Assembly (NCBI GenBank): GCA_947169885.1
Contig: CAMVRM010000024.1
Span: 1-44,778 of the forward strand
Length of the DNA stretch: 44,778 nucleotides
Origin: an uncultured Ruminococcus sp.
GTDB taxonomy: Bacteria; Bacillota; Clostridia; Oscillospirales; Ruminococcaceae
Direction of reading: 5' to 3'
A program made the translations under genes and the position numbers. A model generated the notes under the pieces. The model saw nothing but the letters and a program-made list of their open reading frames with translations, was not told the origin of the DNA and made no database searches. This document shows, one piece after another, positions 13,280 through 23,700 of the stretch (positions are counted from its first letter, which is position 1; each line of letters opens with the position of its first letter).

Positions 13280-15364
13280 TTGTCAAATCTCATTATAGTT
13301 GAGTCGCCGACTAAGGTCAAGACTATCAAAAGATACCTCAGCGATGATTATGAGGTAATGGCTTCGAGAGGTCATTTGCGTGACCTGCCAAAATCAAAGC
13401 TCGGCGTTGACATCGACAACAACTTTGAACCCCATTATATTAATATCAAGGACAAAGAACAGATAATCAAGGAGATAAAGAAAAAGGCGAAGAAATGCGA
13501 CCACGTTTATCTCGCAGGAGACCCTGACCGTGAGGGAGAAGCTATCTCATGGCACTTGGCGCAGATACTGGGGCTTGATCTTAACGATAAGAACCGTGTT
13601 ACTTTTAAAGAACTCACCGCTTCGGGCATAAAGGCAGGCATGAGCGCACCCAGAAAGATCGATATGAACCTTGTTGACGCTCAGCAGGCAAGACGTGTGC
13701 TTGACAGGATCGTGGGCTATAAGCTGTCTCCGTTTTTATGGAGAAAGATCCGCAGAGGTCTTTCGGCAGGACGTGTGCAGTCTGTTGCAGTCAAGATGAT
13801 ATGCGACCGTGAGGAGGAGATAAAAGCTTTCGTTTCCACCGAATATTGGTCGGTAGATGCAAAGTTCATGGCGAAAGGCTCTCGCAAGGCTTTCTCGGCA
13901 AAGCTGGAAACAGTTGACGGCGTAAAGCCCGAACTTAGATCGAAGCAGGAGACTGACGTTATCCTCGCACGGCTGAACGGTGCGGAGTTTGTTGTTTCTA
14001 ACGTTAAAAAGAGCGTGCGCAGAAAATCGCCTGCTGCACCTTTCACCACTTCCACATTACAGCAGGAAGCTTCGAGAAGGCTGTCTTTTCAGGCAAGGCG
14101 CACGATGAAAGTTGCTCAGGAACTTTATGAGGGCGTTGACATCGCAGAAATGGGTCCTGTTGGTCTTATCACCTATATGCGTACCGACAGTCAGCGTATC
14201 TCGGACGAAGCAAGGGCGCAGGCTTATGACTTTATCAGGGAGAAATACGGCGATGCCTATATCCCCGATACCCCTAATAAATACAAGACAAAGAGCAACG
14301 CACAGGATGCTCACGAAGCTATCAGACCTACTCACCCCGAACTCACTCCCGACAAGGTGAAAGCGAGCGGCGTGACCAGCGACCAGTACAAACTGTACAA
14401 GCTGATATGGGAGCGCTTTATGGCGAGCCAGATGTCTAAATGCGTGATGAATACTATCTCGGCAGATATTGAAGCTAACGGCTGTGTCTTTAAGTCCTCG
14501 GGCTATTCGATAAAGTTTGACGGCTTTACCGTTCTTTATGAGGAAACAAAGGACGATGACGAGCCGAAAAACGATCTTTCGGATGTTAAAAAGGGCGACC
14601 CTGTTCGTCTGAAAGAACTGACGGGAAATCAGCACTTCACACAGCCGCCCCCCCGCTACACAGAAGCAACGCTTGTCAAGGCGTTCGAGGAAACGGGCAT
14701 CGGCAGACCTTCTACCTATGTGCCGACTATCACGACTATACTTGCGAGAAACTATGTTGAGCGTGACGGCAAACAGCTTAAACCTACCTCGCTGGGCGAA
14801 GTTACCAACAGCCTTATGAGCGAGCATTTTGACAAGATCGTTGACGTTAAGTTCACGGCGAACATGGAGACTGACCTTGACAAAGTTGAGAGCGGCGATA
14901 TGCCTTGGACTGACACCCTCAAAGAGTTTTACGGCGAGTTTGAGAAAGAACTGACCGAAGCCGAGGAAGCTATGGAGGGCAAGCGTGTCAAAGTTCCCGA
15001 TGAGGAAACGGATCAGGTGTGCGAACTTTGCGGAAAGCCTATGGTCATAAAGATCGGACGTTTCGGAAAGTTCATGGCTTGCTCGGGTTTCCCCGACTGC
15101 ACCAACACAAAGCCTGTTGTTCATGACACGGGTGGGATCTGTCCGTTCTGCGGAAAGAAAGTCCTGCTGAAAAAGTCGAAGAAAGGCAAGCAGTACTACG
15201 GCTGTGAGGCTAACCCCGAATGCCGTTTCATGACATGGGACGTTCCCATGGAGGAAAAATGCCCTCAGTGCGGTTCAACGCTGTTCCGCAAGGGCGGCAA
15301 GTCGGGCAAGCTGGTATGCCACAAAGAAGGCTGCGGCTACGAGCGTGACCTTGAAGTAAAATAA
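13280..15364 (+). CDS. topA: DNA topoisomerase I
   Basis: A 694-residue type IA topoisomerase that relaxes negative supercoils. The Toprim domain opens the protein (IIVESPTKVKTIKRYL; GDPDREGEAISWHL carries the acidic cluster), and the active-site Tyr is in GLITYMRTDSQRISDEA near residue 296. Three C-terminal zinc ribbons are visible: CELCGKP...C, CPFCGKK...C and CPQCGST...CGYER. Length is normal for the family. The start is TTG at 13280 after GAGGAGAGGA; no ATG lies near. It follows dprA by 41 bp and is likely co-transcribed with it. Confidence 0.97.
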   Translation: MSNLIIVESPTKVKTIKRYLSDDYEVMASRGHLRDLPKSKLGVDIDNNFEPHYINIKDKEQIIKEIKKKAKKCDHVYLAGDPDREGEAISWHLAQILGLDLNDKNRVTFKELTASGIKAGMSAPRKIDMNLVDAQQARRVLDRIVGYKLSPFLWRKIRRGLSAGRVQSVAVKMICDREEEIKAFVSTEYWSVDAKFMAKGSRKAFSAKLETVDGVKPELRSKQETDVILARLNGAEFVVSNVKKSVRRKSPAAPFTTSTLQQEASRRLSFQARRTMKVAQELYEGVDIAEMGPVGLITYMRTDSQRISDEARAQAYDFIREKYGDAYIPDTPNKYKTKSNAQDAHEAIRPTHPELTPDKVKASGVTSDQYKLYKLIWERFMASQMSKCVMNTISADIEANGCVFKSSGYSIKFDGFTVLYEETKDDDEPKNDLSDVKKGDPVRLKELTGNQHFTQPPPRYTEATLVKAFEETGIGRPSTYVPTITTILARNYVERDGKQLKPTSLGEVTNSLMSEHFDKIVDVKFTANMETDLDKVESGDMPWTDTLKEFYGEFEKELTEAEEAMEGKRVKVPDEETDQVCELCGKPMVIKIGRFGKFMACSGFPDCTNTKPVVHDTGGICPFCGKKVLLKKSKKGKQYYGCEANPECRFMTWDVPMEEKCPQCGSTLFRKGGKSGKLVCHKEGCGYERDLEVK

Positions 15365-15376
15365 GAGGTGCATTTT

Positions 15377-15907
15377 ATGTTTACGCCTTTTGAGACGAGG
15401 TATGCAAGGGACGTTGTGTGCGGACTGTTGAAGTCTGCGCAGGGATCGGGGCTTGATGCGGCGGCGTATTTAAACGAGCGTATGCTGTGCGGCGGAAAGA
15501 TGTTCGCACAGGATCGTGAGCCTTTGGCGGCAGTCGAAGCAGGTTTTACTGCGTGGGTCGCCGCCTGCATACTGGACGATATTGCGAACGGCACAGGCTA
15601 TGAGAGCGCCTGCAAGGGTTACGGCGATATTTACAGGGAAGTGCTTGCCGCCGTGAAACTCGATCTTGAAAAAACACAGCGCAGGCTGTTCAGAAAAGTT
15701 CCGCTTTACGATAAAGGCGAACTGCTCACGAACGCTTATACCGCCATGACCTATGCTGAAACGAGCATAGGGCTTGGTGATGAACGTCCGCAGATCTCGG
15801 AGAGCGATACGGAGCGGTTCTGCATAGATCGTCATGACGAGCTTTGTGACGAGATGTGCGACCTGCGCATAAGACTTGACGAAGCGATAAAAAGAAATAG
15901 CAGATAA
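15377..15907 (+). CDS. Hypothetical protein between topA and trmFO
   Basis: A 176-residue, mainly helical soluble protein I do not recognise. Notable are repeated acidic segments, a KVPLYDKGELLTNAY stretch and a C-terminus rich in Asp, Glu, Arg and Cys (RHDELCDEMCDLRIRLDEA). No signal peptide or membrane segment. GAGGTG lies 8 bases before ATG 15377; a GTG three codons upstream overlaps that site and is less likely. It starts 12 bp after topA, so it is probably translated from the same transcript. Confidence 0.75.
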   Translation: MFTPFETRYARDVVCGLLKSAQGSGLDAAAYLNERMLCGGKMFAQDREPLAAVEAGFTAWVAACILDDIANGTGYESACKGYGDIYREVLAAVKLDLEKTQRRLFRKVPLYDKGELLTNAYTAMTYAETSIGLGDERPQISESDTERFCIDRHDELCDEMCDLRIRLDEAIKRNSR

Positions 15908-15931
15908 TATCCGTGAGCGCAGAGAACGCCG

Positions 15932-15967
15932 TATCTGTTATCTTTTATCTATATATCTATTATCTTT
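15932..15967 (-). repeat. Reverse-orientation heptads upstream of trmFO
   Basis: TTATCTTTTATCT-type units, the reverse complement of GATAAGA arrays, placed between the preceding gene and the trmFO ribosome site. Confidence 0.65.
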
Positions 15968-15984
15968 AAAAAGTGGTGAGTTTG

Positions 15985-17358
15985 TTGGAGACAGTAAAAG
16001 TTATAGGCGCAGGGTTGGCAGGCTGTGAAGCGGCGTGGCAGATCGCAGAATCGGGGCTGAAAGCCGAACTGTTTGAGATGAAGCCAAAGAAGTTCACGCC
16101 TGCGCACAAGTACAGCGGCTTTGCGGAACTTGTCTGCTCAAATTCACTCAAAGCCGACAGGATAGGTTCGGCGGCAGGTATGCTCAAGGAGGAGATGCGC
16201 CGCTTAGGTTCGCTCACGATGATGTGCGCTGAACGTGCGAGAGTTTCGGCAGGCGGTGCGCTTGCGGTAGACAGGCATATCTTTTCAGACGAGGTGACAG
16301 GGCGCATCCGCTCACACCCGAACATAACCGTTACCGAAACGGAAGTCACGGAGATACCCGAGGGGCGTGTCATAATCGCAACGGGTCCGCTGACCTCTGA
16401 TGCGCTGTCGCAGAGCATAAACAAGCTTATCGGCGAGGAATATCTGCACTTCCACGATGCCGCCGCACCCATTGTCACCCGTGAGAGCGTTGACATGAAC
16501 AAGGCGTTTTTCGCTTCACGCTACGGCAGAGGAGATGCGGATTATATCAACTGTCCTATGGAGCGTGAAGAGTACGAGCGTTTTTACGAGGAACTTATCC
16601 ACGCCGAGAGCGCACCGCTCCATGAATTTGACGGACAGGAAAAGGACGGCTTCTCGGTCTATGAGGGCTGTATGCCTGTTGAGGTGCTTGCGAAAAGGGG
16701 CGCTGACACCATGCGCTACGGACCGCTGAAACCTGTCGGCATATACCACCCTGTAACGAACAAACGTTTCTATGCGGTGGTACAGCTCCGTGCGGAAAAT
16801 TCGCAGGGGACGATGTATAACCTTGTGGGTTTTCAGACGAACCTTAAATTCGGCGAGCAGAAGCGTGTTTTTTCCATGATACCCGGGCTTGAAAATGCGG
16901 ACTTTGTGCGGTACGGCGTTATGCACCGCAACACGTTCATAAATTCCCCGAAACTGCTGGACGAGCGTTTCTGCCTTAAAGCCGACCCACGGATATATTT
17001 CGCAGGTCAGATGACGGGCGTTGAGGGCTATATCGAGTCGGCGGCAAGCGGCATTTTCGCAGGGATAAGCATGGCAAGAGCCGTCAGGGGTCTGCCGCCC
17101 GTGAGCCTGCCCGAAACGTCGATGCTGGGTGCGCTTGCAAAATACATAAGCGACCCCACAGTCGAGCGTTTTCAGCCGATGGGAAGCAATATGGGTATTC
17201 TGCCGCCACTAGGCAAACGCATAAAAGGCAAGCAGGAACGGTATGAAGCGCTTGCACAGAGAGGGCTGAATGATTTTAACAAAGCAGTTCTTGAAATAAG
17301 ACAAACAGGTTTAGATAACAACAGCTTGCAGTTCAAAAAGCAGGAGGACTTGACATGA
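15985..17358 (+). CDS. trmFO: Methylenetetrahydrofolate-tRNA-(uracil-5-)-methyltransferase TrmFO
   Basis: A flavoprotein of about 457 residues that makes 5-methyluridine at position 54 of tRNA using methylene-THF and FADH2. The FAD-binding start VKVIGAGLAGCEAAWQIA is diagnostic, as are CSNSLKADRIGSAAGMLKEE, GGALAVDR and the C-terminal FAGQMTGVEGYIESAASG. The start is uncertain: TTG 15985 puts the Rossmann motif four residues in, as in relatives, with AAGTGGTGAG just before it; TTG 15982 or a GTG at 15973/15976 are alternatives. The stop overlaps the plsX start by four bases, so translation is coupled. Confidence 0.95.
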   Translation: METVKVIGAGLAGCEAAWQIAESGLKAELFEMKPKKFTPAHKYSGFAELVCSNSLKADRIGSAAGMLKEEMRRLGSLTMMCAERARVSAGGALAVDRHIFSDEVTGRIRSHPNITVTETEVTEIPEGRVIIATGPLTSDALSQSINKLIGEEYLHFHDAAAPIVTRESVDMNKAFFASRYGRGDADYINCPMEREEYERFYEELIHAESAPLHEFDGQEKDGFSVYEGCMPVEVLAKRGADTMRYGPLKPVGIYHPVTNKRFYAVVQLRAENSQGTMYNLVGFQTNLKFGEQKRVFSMIPGLENADFVRYGVMHRNTFINSPKLLDERFCLKADPRIYFAGQMTGVEGYIESAASGIFAGISMARAVRGLPPVSLPETSMLGALAKYISDPTVERFQPMGSNMGILPPLGKRIKGKQERYEALAQRGLNDFNKAVLEIRQTGLDNNSLQFKKQEDLT

Positions 17359-18362
17359 ATATAGTTATAGACGCTTTCGGCGGCGACAACGCACCCTTAG
17401 AGGTCATAAAAGGCGCAATAGATGCACGCAACGACTTCGGCGTTGACATTACCCTTGTGGGTGACGAGCAGAAGATAAAAAAATGCGCAAAGGACAACAG
17501 CCTTGACATTTCAGGGCTGAAAATACGCCACGCCGACACGGTGATAGACGTTTGCGAAGAACCTACCGAGGTCATCAAGGGCAAAAAGGACTGCTCAATG
17601 GCAGTCGGCATGAAGATGCTCGCAGACGGCGAAGGAGATGCTTTTCTGTCAGCAGGTTCAACAGGCGCTCTTGTTGTTGGTGCGACTATGATAGTCAAGC
17701 GCATAAAGGGTATAAAGCGTCCTGCTCTTGCAACGATACTCCCCACGGCAGGCGACCCGACAATGCTTCTTGACAGCGGCGCAAACGCTGAGTGCCGTCC
17801 CGAGATGCTCGTTCAGTTCGCTATCATGGGCAGTGCCTACATGAACAAGATAATCGGCGTTTCCACCCCGAAAGTCGCACTTGCGAACATCGGCGCTGAG
17901 GAATCAAAGGGCAGAGAGCTTGAAGTGCAGACCTATCAGCAGCTTATCAAAGCGCCTGTGAATTTCATCGGCAATATCGAGGCAAGACAAGTTCCGCTGG
18001 GCGATGCTGACGTTGTTGTGGCTGACGGCTTCACGGGGAACATCATGCTAAAACTCTATGAGGGAATGGGCAAGTTCTTCTCGGGCGAACTTAAAGGTAT
18101 GCTCAAAAAGAACAAGCTTGCGGCGATCATGCTCCTGCCCTCTGTCAAGGCATTCAAGAAGAAAGTCGATTACAGCGAATACGGCGGCGCACCTCTGCTC
18201 GGAACGCTCAAACCTGTTATCAAGGCTCACGGCAGTTCAGATGCAAAGGCGTTCTACAACGCTGTACGTCAGGCAAAGCAGTTCACAGAGACAGGCGTTA
18301 TCGACGAGATAACCTCTGCGCTTGCCGAACTTAAAGCAAAGGAAAAGAAGGGCGAAGAATAA
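17355..18362 (+). CDS. plsX: Phosphate acyltransferase PlsX
   Basis: A 335-residue enzyme that makes acyl-phosphate from acyl-ACP, the first step of phospholipid synthesis in most Gram-positive bacteria. DAFGGDNAPLEVIKGA at the N-terminus, GSTGALVVGAT and VADGFTGNIMLKLYEG match the family. AGGAGG lies in the end of trmFO and the two genes overlap by four bases (ATGA). The next gene, rnc, begins directly after the stop. In many relatives acpP lies between plsX and rnc; it is absent here. Confidence 0.96.
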   Translation: MNIVIDAFGGDNAPLEVIKGAIDARNDFGVDITLVGDEQKIKKCAKDNSLDISGLKIRHADTVIDVCEEPTEVIKGKKDCSMAVGMKMLADGEGDAFLSAGSTGALVVGATMIVKRIKGIKRPALATILPTAGDPTMLLDSGANAECRPEMLVQFAIMGSAYMNKIIGVSTPKVALANIGAEESKGRELEVQTYQQLIKAPVNFIGNIEARQVPLGDADVVVADGFTGNIMLKLYEGMGKFFSGELKGMLKKNKLAAIMLLPSVKAFKKKVDYSEYGGAPLLGTLKPVIKAHGSSDAKAFYNAVRQAKQFTETGVIDEITSALAELKAKEKKGEE

Positions 18363-19061
18363 ATGACTGAACAGCAGAAAATGGAGGAACTGCAAAAGCT
18401 GATAGGCTATCGTTTTCATGACGAAAAGCTTTTGTTTGAAGCGCTTTCGCATTCCTCATTTGCAAACGAGAACAAGAAAACACGCCGCAGTAACGAGCGT
18501 CTTGAATTTCTGGGAGACTCGGTGCTTTCGGTGATAGTTTCCGACCACATATTCAAGCATTTCAAGCATATCCCCGAGGGCGAGCTGACAAAACTCAGAG
18601 CGTCGCTTGTGTGCGAGACTGCACTTTATGAATTCTCAAAGCGCATACGCTTAGGTGAGATGATATTCTTAGGCAAGGGCGAGGAACTGACAGGCGGCAG
18701 AGAGCGCCCCTCGATCGTGTCCGACGCTTTTGAAGCGGTCATAGCCGCTATCTATCTTGACGGCGGAATGGAAGCGGCAAGACCTTATGTTCTGTCGTTT
18801 ATCCCGAAAGACATCACTCCGCAGGGGGCTAAGAATTTCCACGACTATAAGACGGAATTGCAGGAAGTTATCCAGCGTAACCCCGAAGAAAAGATAGTTT
18901 ATCAGCTTGTGGACGAATCGGGACCCGACCATGACAAGCGCTTTACCGTCAGAGTTATGCTCAACTCCAACGTTATCGGCGAGGGCGAGGGACGGTCTAA
19001 AAAGTCAGCCGAGCAGTCAGCCGCAAGGGAAGCGCTCAGGCTCATGGGGCTTGAACATTGA
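18363..19061 (+). CDS. rnc: Ribonuclease III
   Basis: A 232-residue endonuclease that cuts double-stranded RNA during rRNA and mRNA maturation. The signature NERLEFLGDSVLSVIVSDHIF (residues about 41-60) holds the catalytic acids; a second acidic site lies in SDAFEAVIAAIYLDGG. The C-terminal 70 residues form a double-stranded RNA-binding domain starting at DYKTELQE and ending with KKSAEQSAAREAL. Its ATG follows the plsX stop with no gap, and its stop overlaps the TTG start of the next gene. Confidence 0.96.
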   Translation: MTEQQKMEELQKLIGYRFHDEKLLFEALSHSSFANENKKTRRSNERLEFLGDSVLSVIVSDHIFKHFKHIPEGELTKLRASLVCETALYEFSKRIRLGEMIFLGKGEELTGGRERPSIVSDAFEAVIAAIYLDGGMEAARPYVLSFIPKDITPQGAKNFHDYKTELQEVIQRNPEEKIVYQLVDESGPDHDKRFTVRVMLNSNVIGEGEGRSKKSAEQSAAREALRLMGLEH

Positions 19062-20065
19062 GCCACTCTAACATTGCGATATTCGTGCCGCACGCAGGCT
19101 GTCCGCACTGCTGTTCTTTCTGCGACCAGCGGACGATAACGGGCAAGACGCAAGCACCTCACGCCGCAGACGTTAAAGCCGCCTGTGAGCAGGCGTGGGA
19201 CGAAGTGAGCGACCGCACCGACACCGAGATAGCTTTCTTCGGAGGGAGTTTCACGGCTATACCCCGTGACTACATGACCGAACTTCTCGAAGCCGCAAAG
19301 CCGTTTGTGGGCGGCAGTGGCTTTCGTGGTATACGCATTTCAACACGTCCCGACTGCATCGACAGGGAAGTGCTTGAAATACTCAGAAGTTACGGCGTGA
19401 CGGCGATAGAACTCGGCGCTCAGTCGATGTCAGACAAGGTGCTGAAAGCAAACGAGCGCGGACATTCGGCGGCGGCGGTGTATGAAGCGTCACAGCTTAT
19501 CCGTGAGTATGGTTTTGAACTGGGCTTGCAGATAATGACGGGGCTTTACGCTTCGGAGATCGGGGATGAACGGCTCACCTGTCAGGCAGTGCTTGACATA
19601 AAGCCCGACACTGTGCGCATTTATCCTGTGAGCGTGCTTGACGGCACTAAGCTTGCGGAACTTTACAGAAGCGGCGAGTATAAGCTCATGGACTTTGATA
19701 CGGTGATAAGCATTTGTGCGAAAGCGGCGGCTGAGTTCCACAAAGCAGGCATACGCATTCTGAGGATAGGGCTTCACGCTTCGGAAGAAGTCGGCTCAAA
19801 GCTTGTCGCCGGATTTTATCACCCTGCACTGGGAGAACTTGTGCGTTCGAGGGCTGTGCGTGATCTTATCGTGCAGAATATGCCTGACGGCTGTGAAACG
19901 CTTGAAGTCCATGTGGGAAAAAGCATGGTAAGTGCGGCGCTCGGGCATAAAAAATGCAACAAAGAGTATTTCGGAAAGCGTGGGGTAACACTGGATATTG
20001 TTCAGGACAGCACGCTTGAAAGCAGACAGCTGACCATAGGCGGCAAAGTCTTTGACTGCTTCTGA
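19058..20065 (+). CDS. Elp3/YhcC-like radical SAM protein
   Basis: A 335-residue radical SAM protein. The iron-sulfur motif CxxxCxxC is Cys15, Cys19 and Cys22 in GCPHCCSFCDQR. FFGGSFTAIPRDYM, RISTRPDCID and IELGAQSMSDKVLKANERGH resemble the radical SAM half of Elp3, but the acetyltransferase half is missing. A gene of this kind between rnc and smc is common in Clostridia; its substrate is not established, and tRNA modification is a guess by family. The start is TTG at 19058, overlapping the rnc stop, with weak GGGGC upstream. Confidence 0.85.
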   Translation: MSHSNIAIFVPHAGCPHCCSFCDQRTITGKTQAPHAADVKAACEQAWDEVSDRTDTEIAFFGGSFTAIPRDYMTELLEAAKPFVGGSGFRGIRISTRPDCIDREVLEILRSYGVTAIELGAQSMSDKVLKANERGHSAAAVYEASQLIREYGFELGLQIMTGLYASEIGDERLTCQAVLDIKPDTVRIYPVSVLDGTKLAELYRSGEYKLMDFDTVISICAKAAAEFHKAGIRILRIGLHASEEVGSKLVAGFYHPALGELVRSRAVRDLIVQNMPDGCETLEVHVGKSMVSAALGHKKCNKEYFGKRGVTLDIVQDSTLESRQLTIGGKVFDCF

Positions 20066-20079
20066 GCAGGTGAGATAGT

Positions 20080-20727
20080 ATGAAAGATCTCAGTTGTTTT
20101 CTTTCGGGGCTTGTATGGCTTGTCGGGACACCTCTGCTTTTGTACCTGTGGTGCAAAAAGACAGGAGCAAAGATATATCCTGCATTTATAGCGTTTGCGG
20201 TCTGCATACCTGTGTTCATGCTCGCAGCGGCTATACGTCTGGGTTTTGAGGGCGAAATTTCGATAGGGTATTACATAAAGCGTGGACTGCTTTACGGTGT
20301 TCTGGAAGAAGGCGCAAAATTTGCGGCGCTGAAACTTATGTATGATGACCTGAACAGCCGCCGTGATGCGGTGAGCTATTCTGTCGGACACGGCGCATTT
20401 GAGGGGCTGACCGCAGGGCTTTCATGTTTCGGGCTTATCGGCACTGACAGAGCCGATGACTCGATACTCGCAGTAAACATATGGGCGGCGGCAGAGGGTG
20501 CGGCTTTTTGTGCGGCGCTGACCGTTCTGATTTGGTACGGTATAGCCACGGACAAATGGAGGACTATCCTGCCTGCTGTGATGCTCATGCACGCTCTCAG
20601 CAATATGGCAGGGCATATTCTTCAATATACCATACTTGAAATACCCGTGCAGACGCTTATAACGATCGGTGAATGCGCCGCAGGGTACATCTGCTGGAAG
20701 AAACTCAGACCTGCGGAAGACTTCTGA
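20080..20727 (+). CDS. YhfC/PrsW-like intramembrane metalloprotease
   Basis: A 215-residue protein with about six or seven hydrophobic segments. The metal-site motifs of the YhfC/CPBP/PrsW group are visible inside membrane helices: EEGAK (76-80), HGAFE (104-108) and MHALSN with His171. Such proteins may cut membrane substrates, for example anti-sigma factors, though many have no known function. CAGGTGAG precedes the ATG. It sits between the radical SAM gene and smc in one transcription unit; what links it to chromosome segregation, if anything, is unknown. Confidence 0.8.
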   Translation: MKDLSCFLSGLVWLVGTPLLLYLWCKKTGAKIYPAFIAFAVCIPVFMLAAAIRLGFEGEISIGYYIKRGLLYGVLEEGAKFAALKLMYDDLNSRRDAVSYSVGHGAFEGLTAGLSCFGLIGTDRADDSILAVNIWAAAEGAAFCAALTVLIWYGIATDKWRTILPAVMLMHALSNMAGHILQYTILEIPVQTLITIGECAAGYICWKKLRPAEDF

Positions 20728-20766
20728 CAGGTGTATTTATAGATTTTTTAGCAAGGACGTTTTTGA

Positions 20767-23700
20767 ATGTATTTAAGATCGCTTGAACTGCAAGGCTTCA
20801 AATCCTTTCCCGAAAAAACGAGACTGGATTTCACAAAGGGAATATCAGCGGTAGTCGGTCCTAACGGCAGCGGCAAGTCGAACATCGGCGATGCCATGCG
20901 TTGGGTCATGGGCGAAAGCTCCTCGAAAAGCCTGCGTGGAAAGACCATGGAGGACGTTATCTTCTCGGGAACGGCGCTCCGCTCAAAATCGGGTTACGCT
21001 CAGGTGACTATCACGATAGACAACACCGACAGAGCGCTCTCTGAGGACAGCGACATCGTGAGCGTTTCGAGAAAGCTTTACCGAAGCGGCGACAGCGAAT
21101 ATCATGTAAACGGAAAGGCTGTCCGCAGGAAAGACGTTGACGAACTGTTCATGGACACAGGTCTGGGACGTGACGGCTATTCGATAATCGGTCAGGGGCG
21201 CATAGGCGAGATCGTTTCGAGCAAGGCGAGCGACCGCAGACAGATCTTTGATGAGGCGGCAGGCATCTCGAAATTCCGCAGTAAAAAACGTGAGACGGAA
21301 GAACAGCTTGCAAAGGCGGAGGACAATCTTTCACGTCTGACCGACATCATGGGCGAGCTGGAGAGCCGCATAGGTCCTCTTGAAAAGCAGTGCGAAAAGG
21401 CGAAGAAGTTCAGAGTTCTTGACGAAGAAAAGTGCAAGCTTGAAGTTTCGCTCTGGGTACGCAGACTTAATGAACTTACCGCACAGCAGAAACTGCTTGA
21501 TGACAAGCTGGGTGTTCTCAAAAAGGAATACGAGGAAAAGTCGGCATATCTGGACGAACTTGACGAGCGCATCGAGGAGGGCTTTGCAAAGTCTGCCGAG
21601 TGCGGCGACAAAGCGAACAGTCTGCGTGCGGATATTCGTGCGATAGAGCAGGAGCGTTCGCAGAGCGAGCAGAAAACGGCAGTGCTGAACAATGACATCG
21701 AGCATCTTGAACAGCGGATCGCACAGATAAACGATCAGATAGAGCAGGCGAGGTCGAGCGGTTTCTTTCTGGGAAATCAGCTTGACGATAAAAAGCGTGA
21801 ACTTGAAAATATCATCGAGGACGGCAAAAAGAAGCAGTCGGAGATAGAAGCGGCTGAAAATTCGCTGTCGGGTGCGCAGTCGGCGCTTGACAGCGTTTCG
21901 GGCGAGATAGAGAAAATGAGTGCGCATATAAGCGAACTCTATCTGAAAAAGTCTAATGCGGCATTCAGGCTGGAAACGGCGAAGAACAGTTCCGATTCTG
22001 CGGCGCAGACGCTGGAAGAACTTACCTCGGAACAGGAAGAACGTGACAGCCGCCGAAAGCTCTATGAGGGCGAACTGAAAAAGCTTTCGGACAAGTCGGA
22101 ACAGCTGAACAGCAAAAAGAACGAAGTCTCAAACAAGATCTCGGGCTTTGAAAAACTGCATGAGAGCAAGGAGAGAAAGCTGAAATCGGCGCAGGAAAGC
22201 TTTTCGGCAAATGACAACACGCTCAGGGGCATAGATCAGCGATTGGGCATCCTGCGTGACTTGGAGAACGCAATGGAGGGCTTTGCAGGGAGCGTCAAAT
22301 TCATCATGAAGGCGGCACAGCAGGGGCGCATCAAGGGCGTTTTCGGCTCGGTGGCACAGCTTATCTCGACCGAGGGGGAATACTCCACAGCTATCGAGAC
22401 AGCGCTGGGCGGCGCTATGCAGAATATCGCCGTTGAGAACGAGGACAGCGCAAAGCGAGGCATAAGGCTTCTGAAAGAGAGCAGGGCAGGCAGAGCTACT
22501 TTTCTGCCGTTGACTTCCGTTAAGGGGCGCACGCTTGACCAGCCGCCCACGGGCGAGGACGGTTACATCGCACTTGCGAGCGAGCTTGTTGACTTTGACC
22601 CGAAGTTCTCTGGGCTTATAAATAATCTTCTGGGACGTGTTGCGGTCGCAGAGGACATTGATGCTGCGTCAGTTATCGCCAAGCGCCACGGGTATAAGTT
22701 CAAGATAGTAACGCTTGACGGTCAGGTGGTAAACGCAGGCGGTTCTTACACGGGCGGTACTGTAAACAAAAGTGCAGGCATACTCACAAGAAAAAACGAG
22801 ATAGCCGAACTTGAAAAGCAGTCGGAAGAACTTACCGAACAGAATACAACGCTCAGACAAAGCTGTGTAAAGCTGTCGCAGGAAGTGCAGAACTTAGCGG
22901 CAGAACTTAATGGTCAGCGTGCCGAACTCAGCGAGTACGAAAGCGAGCTTATGAAGAATGAGCTTGAACAGAAGCGTGTCGGTGAGCTTATGGAACAGCT
23001 TGATGCAAGAGGCGAAAAGCTTGATGAGAATATAAATAAATGTATGTCGCAAATGGAGGAAGCGGGCAGGCAGGCTGACGAAGCCGCAAAGGAACTTTCT
23101 TCACTCGGCGGCGAGATAGAACGCTCGGAGCAGGAACTTGCCGACAAAAAAGGCGAGAGCGAGGAAGCGGTGCAAAAGCGCAAGGAACTCGCTGACAGCC
23201 TTTCGGAAATGAAGATAGCGCTTGCGGAAAACGCAAAGGACGAGGAAAGCTGCCGTGCCGAGATAGAGCGCATAAACAGCGACATCGAGTCGGGCAGGAG
23301 CAGTGAGGAACGCTTTGGCGAAGATATTGCGGCGCACAGGCAGTCTATCGAGGACAAGCGCCGTGAGATCACCGGGATAGAGCAGTCGGTGAGCGATTCG
23401 GGTGGGCGCATCGAGGCGCTTGAAAAGCAGATCATGCAGTCAACTGCCGAACAGACAAAGCTTTCGACCGAGGCTGAAAAGCTTCGCAGTGAGCAGCGCA
23501 ACAAAATGACCGAGCGTGAAACGCTTGCAGCCGAGATCACAAGAGCGTCTGAGCGCACGAAGAATATACGCATCGAGTTCGACAAGCTGGTCGGTCAGCT
23601 TCTGGACGACCACGGACTTACACGTTCGGAAGCGGCGGAGAAGTACGAAGAACCCGAGGACATCGATGCTGCAAAGCGCAGGCTCGCAGAACTTCGCAGC

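Noticed and set aside
14057-15124. Open frame of 355 codons antisense to topA
   Set aside because: Pure shadow of a highly conserved gene; no ribosome site or protein similarity.
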